DNA from: Rickettsia endosymbiont of Bradysia coprophila
Lineage (GTDB): Bacteria > Pseudomonadota > Alphaproteobacteria > Rickettsiales > Rickettsiaceae
Reading direction: 5' to 3'
NCBI GenBank assembly: GCA_019468145.1
Contig: JAHXDM010000002.1
Location: 728,757-792,756 of the forward strand
DNA length: 64,000 nucleotides
Below the pieces are notes generated by a model, which saw only the letters and a program-made list of their open reading frames with translations, did not search any database and was not told the origin of the DNA. The number at the start of each line of letters is the position of its first letter. Position 1 is the stretch's first letter. Below are positions 8,484 through 17,289 of the stretch, one piece after another. Both the position numbers and the translations under genes were made by a program.

Positions 8484-10010
8484 GTGGCATTATTTCGGTC
8501 TAGTCTAACAGTTGCGTTTTTCACGTTAGTTTCAAGGATATTTGGCTTAGGAAGAGAATTGTTTATTGCTTTCATCTTTGGGGCAACCCCTATGGCAGAT
8601 AGCGTCAATGTGGCCTTTAAACTCCCCAACTTATTTAGGAGAATTTTTGGAGAAGGAGCTTTATCTATAGTTTTTATTCCTATTTTTAATGCTAAACTTA
8701 TAGAATCACGGTCGGCAGCTGGCTATTTTACTGGCACTATATTTACTATATTGCTGTTAATATTAGTAATAATAGTAATATTAATGCAAATTTTTATGCC
8801 GTCCTTAATGTTTATTATTGCCCCAGGTTTTTATGATGATTTAGAAAAATTTAATTTAACAGTCACTTTATGCCGTATCACTATGCCATATCTAGTGTTT
8901 ATCTCTATCACCGCATTGCTAGGAGGGATCTTAAATTCAGTAAAAAGATTTGCAGCGTTTGCTTTTTCTCCAGTTATCTTAAGTGTGTCCGTTATACTTA
9001 TCACAATCTTATTGCAGCCTTATTTACAGCCTTCAATATCAGTAAGTTTATCGTTATTGGTTGCAGGGGGACTGCAAGTTATATTTATGTTTTTTTGTGT
9101 TATTAGAGCAAGATTAACTTTTCCATTAATATTTGATCCATTCAATAGGGATGTAAAAAAGTTTTTATTTAATATGGGCCCCGCAGCTCTGAGTGCCGGG
9201 GTTCAACAGCTTAACCTTTTTATCTCTCAATCAATAGCTAGTTTTATTGAAGGAGCTATTTCCATATTGTCATATGCCGATCGGATATATCAGTTTCCTC
9301 TATCACTAATAGGGATAACTTTTAGCACTATATTATTGCCAGAATTATCGCAAATCTACCGTACCAATAATGTAGCAAGAATAACCAAAATCCAGAATAA
9401 TGCGATTAAGATTAGCCTCTTACTCTCTTTGCCTGCAGCTTGCGGTATTATAGTTTTGGCTCAGCCAATCATTCACATAATATATGAACGAGGAGCCTTC
9501 AGCAGTGAAGATACTCTAAAGACCGCTGGAACTATCTCTATTTTTGCTCTAGGATTACCGGCTTTTGTATTGGCTAAAATTTTAATGTCTATCTTGTATG
9601 CTAATCATGATACTAAAACTCCTTTAAAGATTACCTTATATTCTTTGCTAGCAAATACTCTCTTAAATATTATATTAATGATTCCCTTTAGTCACCTTGG
9701 CATTGCTCTTGGTTCTTCTATAGCTGCTTGGTATAATATTAGTTTATTATATATATATACCAAAAAATATTGGTATTTTCCTATTGATTCCCCATTATGT
9801 TTTTTTGTTGGTAAGATAATCTTGTCCTGTCAGGGGATGATAGGAGTAATTTGGATAATGAAGCATTATTACTTTGCCTATTATTTCTCGCCGATTTTGT
9901 GGGTAAAATCCTTAATGCTCGCAATGACTATAGTAATTGGAATAGCGGTATATGGTATAATAATTTTTTGTTTTAAACTTTATCCAGAAAGGCAGAAATT
10001 CAACAAATAA
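8484..10010 (+). CDS. murJ: Lipid II flippase MurJ (MviN)
   Basis: This polytopic inner-membrane protein of about 508 residues has roughly 14 hydrophobic segments and the MviN/MurJ pattern: RSSLTVAFFTLVSRIFGLGRE at the start, then AFKLPNLFRRIFGEGAL. It moves lipid II across the membrane for peptidoglycan synthesis. The frame is open from a TTG at 8457, but homologues begin at the ALFRS segment, so the GTG at 8484 with GAGAG just upstream is preferred. It converges with murE and the two reading frames overlap by 11 bp at their 3' ends. Confidence 0.93.
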   Translation: MALFRSSLTVAFFTLVSRIFGLGRELFIAFIFGATPMADSVNVAFKLPNLFRRIFGEGALSIVFIPIFNAKLIESRSAAGYFTGTIFTILLLILVIIVILMQIFMPSLMFIIAPGFYDDLEKFNLTVTLCRITMPYLVFISITALLGGILNSVKRFAAFAFSPVILSVSVILITILLQPYLQPSISVSLSLLVAGGLQVIFMFFCVIRARLTFPLIFDPFNRDVKKFLFNMGPAALSAGVQQLNLFISQSIASFIEGAISILSYADRIYQFPLSLIGITFSTILLPELSQIYRTNNVARITKIQNNAIKISLLLSLPAACGIIVLAQPIIHIIYERGAFSSEDTLKTAGTISIFALGLPAFVLAKILMSILYANHDTKTPLKITLYSLLANTLLNIILMIPFSHLGIALGSSIAAWYNISLLYIYTKKYWYFPIDSPLCFFVGKIILSCQGMIGVIWIMKHYYFAYYFSPILWVKSLMLAMTIVIGIAVYGIIIFCFKLYPERQKFNK

Positions 10011-11616
10011 TAGAATTTAAAGCATTGCTGGCTACCTCAAAATCGCTAAAAAAGAATTTTTTATCTTTAATTATCTGATAATCTTCATGACCTTTTCCGG
10101 CTATTAATAAAATATCATCTTTATTTAGCTTCAATATGGTTTGAGTTATAGCTGTTTCCCTATCTGCTATTTCTACATAATTATTATCTATACCTTGGAT
10201 AATTTGTTGTCTTATCAAGCTAGGTTGTTCATCCCGAGGATTATCGTCGGTAATGATAATTTTATCGGCTATTTTACTGGCGATTTGACCCATTTTTGCT
10301 CTTTTTGCCGTATCCCTATTTCCTCCACACCCGAATATCACTTTTAATAACCCTTTTGCTAATTTAATTTTTTGCAGTTCTAGCAAGGTTTTTTCTAAGG
10401 CTTCTGGAGTATGGGCGTAGTCAATAAATATATGATAAGGGCTAGTATGTTTACTATACTCCTCTGATATGAATTGGCGAGCGTCGTTGCTCAATGCTCG
10501 CCTATTATCTATAGGCTTTGCTCCATCGCGCAAGGCAGCAAAATCATCTGAGAGGGGTATAACCCTCTGCAATCTTCCTTTAACTGCTTGAACGAATGGT
10601 AATTTGGCTATTACTTCTTCAAAAGGAAAACCTGTTATATGAACCATCATAGCGGCAATTAATAAATTAGTAGCTTGAAAACTACCAATTATACTAGTAG
10701 TAAAATTATATTTCTGATCTTTATAGATAAAGCTAATATTCTGACCATAAATTGATTGTTTAGCGTCCGTAATATTTAAATCTCCATTAGTACCCACAGT
10801 ACGAAATTTTATATTATGAGATTGTAAGTAATTTTTAATGAATTCTAATTGCGGAATTGCGGAATTTAGGATAGCCACAGAATCTGCTAATAAATTATTA
10901 GTAAATAAAGTGAGTTTTGCTGACAAATAAGAATTCATATTTTTATGATAGTCAAGATGATCTTGGCTAAAGCTAGTAAAGCACGCAGCATGCACCTTAA
11001 TTCCTTCTAGTCTTTTTTGCACCAGCCCATGGCTGGAAGCCTCAAAAGCTACATAATTCACCTTCTCTTCCGCAAGGATATGTAATATCTGCCTAATAGT
11101 TATAGGGTCTAAAGTAGTAAGCAAAGGAGATCTAGCTAAAATTTCTTGAATAAGGCTTAAGTTTTCCTGCGAACATTCAACTCCAAGAGTGCCAATAGAA
11201 CCACTGAGTTGCCCTAATAATGAGTATAATTGCCGGCAATAAGATACTACTGATGTTTTGCCATTAGTGCCCGTGGCAGCTACTAGATATTTAGGTAATA
11301 ATGGATAAAAAATCTTAATAAGCGCTGGTAAAATTTTTCTTACATCTTCTACCAACCATATCTTAACTTTATTCTTCGCAATATTAGGGTTATTTAAGGC
11401 ACTCTTATTATCTGTAACAATGCACTTTACCCCCTTTTTTATTACCTCATCAATAAATTTATTACCATCTAACGCGCTACCCCTCATAGCAAAAAAAATA
11501 TCTCCTGCTTTAGCTGTCCTAGAATCCAAGCTTAAACCCGTGATTTTTTTGGATTGTATTTCAGAATTTATTTCAGAAATCGTAGTACCCCCTACTTTAA
11601 AGCTATTCTGCGTCAT
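10000..11616 (-). CDS. murE: UDP-MurNAc-tripeptide synthetase (DAP-adding) MurE, with in-frame palindromic element
   Basis: A 538-residue Mur ligase that adds meso-diaminopimelate to UDP-MurNAc-L-Ala-D-Glu. It shows ATP-binding ATGTNGKTS (about 114-122), central FEASSHGL, and DDNPRDE (457-463), which is the DAP-type specificity motif. Between the central and C-terminal domains, residues about 354-389 are foreign. The stretch starting DDFAALRDGAKPIDNRRA interrupts the normal junction between GRLQRV and the conserved IDYAHTPEALE. The same DNA sequence recurs outside genes at 37457 and 42324, so this is a Rickettsia-palindromic-element-like insertion that keeps the frame. The start ATG lies at the edge of another repeat (11612-11672). 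Confidence 0.92.
   Translation of the reverse strand: MTQNSFKVGGTTISEINSEIQSKKITGLSLDSRTAKAGDIFFAMRGSALDGNKFIDEVIKKGVKCIVTDNKSALNNPNIAKNKVKIWLVEDVRKILPALIKIFYPLLPKYLVAATGTNGKTSVVSYCRQLYSLLGQLSGSIGTLGVECSQENLSLIQEILARSPLLTTLDPITIRQILHILAEEKVNYVAFEASSHGLVQKRLEGIKVHAACFTSFSQDHLDYHKNMNSYLSAKLTLFTNNLLADSVAILNSAIPQLEFIKNYLQSHNIKFRTVGTNGDLNITDAKQSIYGQNISFIYKDQKYNFTTSIIGSFQATNLLIAAMMVHITGFPFEEVIAKLPFVQAVKGRLQRVIPLSDDFAALRDGAKPIDNRRALSNDARQFISEEYSKHTSPYHIFIDYAHTPEALEKTLLELQKIKLAKGLLKVIFGCGGNRDTAKRAKMGQIASKIADKIIITDDNPRDEQPSLIRQQIIQGIDNNYVEIADRETAITQTILKLNKDDILLIAGKGHEDYQIIKDKKFFFSDFEVASNALNSIIC
10455..10561. repeat. RPE-like palindromic element, copy 1 (inside murE)
   Basis: About 107 bp with inverted ends (TATACTCCTCTGAT / ATCTGAGAGGGGTATA). 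It has two internal hairpins, GGCGAGC..GCTCGCC and TTTGCT..AGCAAA. It is nearly identical to copies at 37457-37564 and 42324-42433. Its translated frame has no stop, and it adds about 36 residues to MurE. Confidence 0.9.
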
Positions 11617-11672
11617 GGCGAGCGAGCCTTAAGCTTAAGGCGAAGCAATCCAAGAAATACTGGGATCCTGGT
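11612..11672. repeat. GTCATNGCGAGC-type intergenic repeat at murE start
   Basis: The sequence CGTCATGGCGAGCGAGCC, a TTAAGCTTAAGG palindrome and GCGAAGCAATCC belong to the short palindromic family also seen at 12668, 17150, 22858, 29767 and 34195. The murE ATG is formed by its first bases. Confidence 0.65.
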
Positions 11673-11718
11673 CTTGCTTCTATCCAAATTTGCTGAGAAT
11701 TCAATTTTCTAATCAACT

Positions 11719-12630
11719 TTAAGTTAACTCTTTGAGTAATTTATTAACTTGGTTGATGGATAAACCTGTGATCTTAGATACATACTCAATGGAGGCATTT
11801 TCTTTAAGCAAATTTTTAGCTATAGCAATAGCTTTTTTTACCTCTCCTTCAGCTTTTCCTTCCTCTTTCCACGCCTGAGCTAAACTAGTCATTAGTTCGT
11901 CTCCTCTCTCTTTAGTTAAATTATTTGTTAATATTTTCTCAAGCTCTATTTTATCATTTTGATCAATAAAGGTCAAACTATACTGTAATAAGTTTCTTAT
12001 ATGATCGTACCCTAAATCAATTTTTGCTAATTTGGGTAAAATATCAGATATTTCTTGCCAACTTTTTAGTAATTGGCGTTTATGAATATGCTTTAAGAAA
12101 AATAACAAAATCCCTGACCATATTTTTGTCTTTAATGCTTCATCCTGGATATCATGAACATTCAGCAGGGGATAATCATTAAGCCAGAATCTTTTAGCAA
12201 GCTCGGGATTATTAAATAGATCCCAAACATTACGTGCAGCACGATATTTTTTCCGACCATTATATATTATGTGGGGTATTACTACTGGTAATTGCTTTGC
12301 TTTAGGGGTTTTAATTAAATATTGCGAACAAATATTGATCATGTACTTGAATAACCTGAAAGCCATGAAATGTTCTGAAGTACTTTGTTGCTCTAGTAGC
12401 AAAAATAAGAACCCTTCTTGATTATTAATTTTACAGGACAATAACACATCCGAAAAACTTTTCTTGAGATCATCTTCAATATACGTTTCTTTTTCTAATT
12501 TTAAAGTTTTACTATCAATTATTTTAAGAACATCTTTAGGTAAATATGTATTTATAAATTCCTGAGCAACTAAAGGATTTTCCATGGACTTCTTAAATAT
12601 TTCATCAGTTTTGGGTTTATTGTTAGCCAT
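11719..12630 (-). CDS. Rpn family recombination-promoting nuclease (PD-(D/E)XK, transposase_31-like)
   Basis: The 303-residue protein matches the Rpn/transposase_31 pattern. The N-terminus is KTDEIFKKSMENPLVAQEFINTYLP. It is followed by the nuclease core SDVLLSCKI...FLFLLLEQQST, giving the D..ExQ catalytic signature. The block PVVIPHIIYNG is typical of the family, and the C-terminal helix AIAKNLLKENASIEYVSKITGLS is the usual degenerate HTH-like tail. E. coli Rpn proteins are nucleases that promote RecA-independent recombination. The gene sits between murE and hemA and is flanked on both sides by short palindromic repeats. It appears intact. Confidence 0.85.
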   Translation of the reverse strand: MANNKPKTDEIFKKSMENPLVAQEFINTYLPKDVLKIIDSKTLKLEKETYIEDDLKKSFSDVLLSCKINNQEGFLFLLLEQQSTSEHFMAFRLFKYMINICSQYLIKTPKAKQLPVVIPHIIYNGRKKYRAARNVWDLFNNPELAKRFWLNDYPLLNVHDIQDEALKTKIWSGILLFFLKHIHKRQLLKSWQEISDILPKLAKIDLGYDHIRNLLQYSLTFIDQNDKIELEKILTNNLTKERGDELMTSLAQAWKEEGKAEGEVKKAIAIAKNLLKENASIEYVSKITGLSINQVNKLLKELT

Positions 12631-12667
12631 GTTGCTTTCATATTTTTAATCATACTCCCCTTAAGTT

Positions 12668-12748
12668 TTTTATGAAAGGTCCCTCATCCCCGTCATTAGC
12701 TAAGGAATCCTTAAAGCTTAAGCGAAGCAATTCAGGAAATACTGTTAT
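12668..12748. repeat. Palindromic intergenic repeat between Rpn gene and hemA
   Basis: TTTTTTATGAAAGGT followed by CCGTCATTAGCTAAGG, AAGCTTAAGCGAAGC and AATTCAGGAAATACTG. The first part recurs at 29750 and the second at 11612, so it is a mosaic copy of the dispersed repeat family. Confidence 0.6.
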
Positions 12749-12780
12749 TTTCATTTTACTCACATCATAAATTCTCATTA

Positions 12781-14025
12781 TTAGGCTGCTGGGACAAGAG
12801 GAGTTTTAATTATAAAATGCGAATTTATGGATTGTGAGATAGCAAGTGTACTGAATATTTCTACCAAAGCTATCGTTAATTCTTCAATCATTTTATCAGT
12901 ATGATTGGGCGTCGGGATAATTCTTAAACGCTCCGTCCCTCTTGGTACCGTAGGAAAATTAATATGCTGCACATAGATATTATATTTGTTTAATAACACT
13001 TCTGAGATATATTTAGCTTTCGCTGGGTCACCAATAATGATAGGAATAATATGACTCTCATTTTTAAAATAGGGTACTTTAGCGTCATCAAACGATTTTT
13101 TTACTTTTGTAACTACTTTTTGATAAATCTCTCTTTCAATGGTAGAATTTTTCAAATGATGAATGCTGGCAGTAGCCGCAGCAGAAATAACTGGTGGTAA
13201 TGAGGTAGTAAATATAAAGCCCGAAGCACTTAATCTAATAGAATCGATAATTTGTTGCCTTGCCGCTATATATCCTCCTATGGTACCATAAGCTTTGCCT
13301 AGCGTTCCTTGAATAATATCAATTTGCTTCGAACATCCTTGCATTTCTGCAATACCTGCTCCTCTCTTACCATATAACCCAACGGTATGTACCTCATCGA
13401 TAAAAGTAAGAGCATTATATTTTTTAGCTAACTCTATAATGGTTTTGATAGGAGAAAATAAACCATCCATCGAGTAAGCTGATTCAAAAACAATAATTTT
13501 TGGCCTATTAATATCAATTTCTTTTAACAAAGCTTCTAGATGATCCGTATCTAGGTGGCGATATATATATTTCTCGGCTTTTGAGTTACGAATACCCGAG
13601 ATAATCGAAGCATGATTTAATTCATCTGAGAAAAAAGCTAGATCAGGCATAATTTTTGCCAGGGTAGAAAGAGTAGTATCATTTGCTACATAACCAGAAG
13701 TAAAAACTAACGCCCTATCTTTTTGATGTAAATCCGCTAATTCCTGTTCTAATTGGAGGATGCAACTATTATTGCCACCTATATTTCGCGTTCCTCCTGA
13801 ACCAATCCCGTATTTAGATACCGCTTCTAACGCTGCCTTAGTAACGCTTGGGTGTTTACTCATCCCTAAATAATCATTAATACACCACATTACTATATCT
13901 TTCCCATTGCACCAAGCAGATGGGAAATTATCAGCCTGCCTTTGCAAAGCCACAAAATCCCGATATCTTCCTTCTTTCTTAATTTGGTCTATATGATTAT
14001 CAAATATATTATTATAATGGAACAT
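12781..14025 (-). CDS. hemA: 5-aminolevulinate synthase
   Basis: A 414-residue PLP enzyme that condenses glycine and succinyl-CoA to 5-aminolevulinate, the Shemin route used by alphaproteobacteria and mitochondria. Motifs seen are CINDYLGMSKHP, GSGGTRNIGGNN, FIDEVHTVGLYG and the PLP lysine in QGTLGKAYGTIGGYIA. The C-terminal block with FPTVPRGTERLRIIPTPNHT is family-typical. Length matches ALAS. The minus-strand start ATG is at 14025. It stands between the Rpn gene and mutL with gaps of about 150 and 77 bp. Confidence 0.95.
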   Translation of the reverse strand: MFHYNNIFDNHIDQIKKEGRYRDFVALQRQADNFPSAWCNGKDIVMWCINDYLGMSKHPSVTKAALEAVSKYGIGSGGTRNIGGNNSCILQLEQELADLHQKDRALVFTSGYVANDTTLSTLAKIMPDLAFFSDELNHASIISGIRNSKAEKYIYRHLDTDHLEALLKEIDINRPKIIVFESAYSMDGLFSPIKTIIELAKKYNALTFIDEVHTVGLYGKRGAGIAEMQGCSKQIDIIQGTLGKAYGTIGGYIAARQQIIDSIRLSASGFIFTTSLPPVISAAATASIHHLKNSTIEREIYQKVVTKVKKSFDDAKVPYFKNESHIIPIIIGDPAKAKYISEVLLNKYNIYVQHINFPTVPRGTERLRIIPTPNHTDKMIEELTIALVEIFSTLAISQSINSHFIIKTPLVPAA

Positions 14026-14102
14026 CTTATTATTTTTTTAATTATGATCTTTATTTATGATTAATTATTTTGCTACTAACTTATTATAAGCTAGACAAAA
14101 TT

Positions 14103-16031
14103 TTACCGCCCAAATAACCTCTCAATATCTTTAAGTTTAAGTTCAATATAAGTTGGTCTCCCATGATTACACTGACCAGAAAATGGGGTTTCTTCCATCT
14201 GCCTTAACAATTCATTCATCTCATCACTTGATAATTTACGGCCAGCTCTAATAGAGTAATGACATGCATAGGTTTCTGTAACATGTTCGATCAATTCAAT
14301 CAAGGAAATATTTTCCCCAAGCTCCAATAAATTATCGGCTAAATCTTGGATTAATTGCCCTATATTAGTATCCCCCAGCAAGCTTGGAACTTCTGATACT
14401 ATAATTGATCGATCACTAAATTTTTCTATTGTTAAACCTAATTTAGATAAAGCAGCTTGTTGATTATACAGTAAATTCGCTCTATTTTCATCTGGTAATT
14501 CTATTATTTCTGGAATAAGTAAGCGTTGTTTAATTAATCCATTATTATCTATCATTTGCTTAATTTTTTCATACCCTAAACGTTCATGTGCTGCATGTTG
14601 ATCGACAATAATAATGCTATCAGCTGTTTGGGATATGATGTAAGTACCATGGAGCTGAGCTCTTGCGGCTCCAAGGAGATGTGGACATTTTAAAGAGTCA
14701 ATAACCGTAGGTAGCCTTTCGTCGTTTATATTACTACTTAAATTACCAGCTTTTGAAATATACTCCCCTGCCCCCACTTCCTCTAGTAATTCACTATTCT
14801 CCTTAAAAATTTCTACTTTAGCATGGGGGGTGGTGGTAATTAGTGGTTGTTGAAAATTAGTATTATTTAAAATTTGGGCTTTATAAGGGCTATTCTCCCC
14901 ACTATCGGCTACCATATTTGCCATAATCCCCTTATTTCGGGTATTATATTCATTCAGATTAATTTTACTACTATTAATCTTCTGAAAAAGACCAAGAGCC
15001 GTTGTGGCAATACTGCTGGAAACCATATGACTTTTGGTAGCTAAAGCATCTTTTATCGAACTTATTACTAACCCACGGATGGTGTTGGGATCATGAAATC
15101 TTACTTCCGTTTTAGCCGGATGAACATTCACATCCACTAGCTGGGGATCTATTTTTAAGAATAAAACGGTTATCGGATGTCTATTTTTGATCAAATAATC
15201 TTGATAGGCTACCTTAAGGGCGATGTGTAATAGCTTATCTTTGACAGGTCTGTTATTTACAAATAGAAATTGATCTTCAGCAGAAGCTCTATTAAAAGTG
15301 GGTATACTTGTGAAACCATATAACGCAAGTTCTGGTCTTTGTAAATTAATTTTTGCCGCGTTGTCAATAAAACTACCACCTAATAACTCCACTATCCGTT
15401 GTTTAACAATCTCACCCAAATTCCCTTCTTGGCCTTTTACTTTTAGTAAAGATTTTCCATCATGCGATAGGCTAATAGAGATTTGCGGATGCGCTAAAGC
15501 AATTTTCTTCACTATATCAATACAAGCCGCTAGTTCAGTTTTATCAGTCCTTAAGAATTTAAGCCGAGCAGGAGTAGCAAAAAATAGATCGCGTATTTCA
15601 ATTTTAGTACCTTCATTATGAATTATAGGCTTAATTTCCTTCCCCAAACTGTTAACTTTTATTTGATAGGCTTTTTCGCCACCGCGCTTTTTGGAAGAGA
15701 TTTGCATTTTGCTTACTGACCCTATTGAAGGGAGCGCTTCTCCACGAAAACCAAAACTATTAATATTGAGTAAATCCGACTCATCCAGCTTAGAAGTAGT
15801 ATGGCGCTCTACGGCAATTTTTAAATCCTCCTCCGACATCCCTATGCCATTATCAGAAATGATAATTAAATTTTTACCTGCCTGTTCAAGTACTATATCT
15901 ATTTTAGTACTTAAGGCATCTATAGCATTTTCTATCAATTCTTTTACCACAGAAGCTGGCCTTTCAATTACTTCCCCAGCCGCTATACGATTTATTGTAC
16001 TATCTGATAGGAATTTTATGGTAGTTGTCAT
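14103..16031 (-). CDS. mutL: DNA mismatch repair protein MutL
   Basis: This 642-residue protein has the N-terminal GHKL ATPase (IAAGEVIERPASVVKELIENAIDA, DNGIGM, TSKL, GFRGEALPSI, GTKIEIRDLF) and a variable linker (about 330-440). The C-terminal dimerisation/endonuclease domain follows. The latter contains DQHAAHERLGYE, fitting the DQHAx2Ex4E endonuclease motif, together with ACHYSIRAG and QCNHGRPTYIEL. It therefore belongs to the nicking MutL class rather than the E. coli type. ATG at 16031. Confidence 0.94.
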   Translation of the reverse strand: MTTTIKFLSDSTINRIAAGEVIERPASVVKELIENAIDALSTKIDIVLEQAGKNLIIISDNGIGMSEEDLKIAVERHTTSKLDESDLLNINSFGFRGEALPSIGSVSKMQISSKKRGGEKAYQIKVNSLGKEIKPIIHNEGTKIEIRDLFFATPARLKFLRTDKTELAACIDIVKKIALAHPQISISLSHDGKSLLKVKGQEGNLGEIVKQRIVELLGGSFIDNAAKINLQRPELALYGFTSIPTFNRASAEDQFLFVNNRPVKDKLLHIALKVAYQDYLIKNRHPITVLFLKIDPQLVDVNVHPAKTEVRFHDPNTIRGLVISSIKDALATKSHMVSSSIATTALGLFQKINSSKINLNEYNTRNKGIMANMVADSGENSPYKAQILNNTNFQQPLITTTPHAKVEIFKENSELLEEVGAGEYISKAGNLSSNINDERLPTVIDSLKCPHLLGAARAQLHGTYIISQTADSIIIVDQHAAHERLGYEKIKQMIDNNGLIKQRLLIPEIIELPDENRANLLYNQQAALSKLGLTIEKFSDRSIIVSEVPSLLGDTNIGQLIQDLADNLLELGENISLIELIEHVTETYACHYSIRAGRKLSSDEMNELLRQMEETPFSGQCNHGRPTYIELKLKDIERLFGR

Positions 16032-16105
16032 ATATTTTGTACTTTAAAATAACCAAGTTTAAATAATATAACATATAAGTTATCGTCCACTAAGTGTAAA
16101 ATTAG

Positions 16106-16217
16106 GGCAATTTAAAAATCAGGCTGCAATCCACATGGGTAAAGGGAAAACTCCTGTTTAAGATTTTGGGGATTCCCCCCTGATCTATTAGGGTTATAGC
16201 CTGGCTTTTAAATTGCC
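16106..16217. repeat. 112-bp long-stem inverted repeat between mutL and the IS
   Basis: Arms at 16106-16125 and 16198-16217 (GGCAATTTAAAAATCAGGCT against AGCCTGGCTTTTAAATTGCC) pair at 18 of 20 positions around a 72-nt loop with G-runs and a C-run. It does not match the other repeats here and could be a MITE-like remnant or a structured RNA. Confidence 0.5.
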
Positions 16218-16244
16218 AGGGCATAAAATGGTTAAATTTATAAT

Positions 16245-17148
16245 AGACCTCTTGCATAACCCTAATAATTTAGTTCCCAATTATATAAACCAGCGATTAA
16301 ATTAAATCTTAGAGCAAATCTTTTACGTCGATTTCGATATTTATCAGCAATAATTTTAAAACGTTTTAGCATGCCGATAACATTTTCATTCAGGGCCCTG
16401 GTACTTGCCAGTTTTTGGTTATTTTTCTTATCTTGTTTTGTTAATGGATTTTTTTTAGTCTTCTTTTTTGGTAACTCAGATTTAGCATGAATCTTTTGTA
16501 ACCCTTGATATCCAGTATCGGTAATTACATTAGTATCAGGATGGATATTAATTTTGGATTCCTTAAATAACCTAAAATCATGTCGTTTACCATTTGCATA
16601 ATTTGTACATATTATTTGTTTTGTCTTTTTGTCTACTACCAGCTGAGTTTTTAAAGTATGTCTTTTCTTCTTACCTGAATAGTAGCGTTTTTGTCTTTTT
16701 TTGGACGCTGGATAGGACTTTCTGTGGCATCAATTAGAATGGTTTCATACGTCATATCACTTTTAACTAAAGCTTTCTTACCAGGAAGAGCAAAATCCGG
16801 ATGCTTAATTAAAGTATCTTCTACCCATTTTATATTCCGATAACAACTACTTTCAGATATTCCATATGAAGCTGATATATGAAAATATGTTCTATATTCC
16901 CTTATATATTCTAGGGCCATCAATAACCTCTCTTCTATACTTAAATGGTTTGGTTTGCCCCCAAATCTTTTCTTCTTTGTTTCTGCTTCTTCTAAAATAA
17001 TAGTCATTCTTGCAAAAGTATTCTTCTTAACCCCTGTTAAACGTCTAAATTCTTCTTCTCCAAACTTTTTAAGTTCTTCATATCTCATATGATAAAATTC
17101 CTGAAATCTTATCATTTTATCCTATATCCTAGGTTATGCAAGAAGTCT
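16245..17148 (-). mobile_element. IS5-family-like insertion sequence, 904 bp
   Basis: The ends are inverted repeats AGACYTCTTGCATAAC (16245-16260) and its complement (17133-17148), one mismatch apart. AAT stands on both sides and may be a 3-bp target duplication. It encodes one transposase split over two frames on the minus strand. It looks complete and possibly active if frameshifting occurs. Confidence 0.85.
16262..17115 (-). CDS. IS5-type transposase, two frames joined by probable -1 frameshift
   Basis: Frame A (16651-17115, 154 aa) has an N-terminal HTH-type region and then ILIDATESPIQRPKK with the first catalytic Asp. The minus strand then reads CCA AAA AAA G, seven A (complement of 16696-16702). 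A -1 shift there leads into a second frame to a TAG at 16262-16264. That frame encodes YSGKKKRHTLKTQLVVD, VITDTGYQG (second Asp) and LNENVIGMLKRFKI (catalytic Glu). The joined product is about 284 residues, the usual size for the DDE_Tnp_4 type. Programmed frameshifting is known in the family; here it is inferred from the slippery run and perfect continuity. Confidence 0.85.
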
Positions 17149-17149
17149 A

Positions 17150-17225
17150 ATAAAATACGATAACTTAAATAAATTTTTTCTGGATTGCCACGCCGGCCTT
17201 GCGGCCGATTCGCAATGACGAAGGT
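17150..17225. repeat. Dispersed palindromic repeat
   Basis: AAAATACGATAACTTAAATAAATTTTTT-type lead followed by CTGGATTGCCACGCCGGCC, CGGCCGATTCGCAATGACG. The lead and body recur together, inverted, at 29767-29850 and 34277-34365. Confidence 0.65.
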
Positions 17226-17289
17226 AATGGCTTTTTTTCTTAAAAAACTTGTAAATAAAACATCATTTATTAGGGGTAGTATGAAATTG

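Noticed and set aside
15298-16047. Plus-strand frames of 107 and 118 codons opposite mutL
   Set aside because: They are antisense shadows of strongly conserved mutL sequence.
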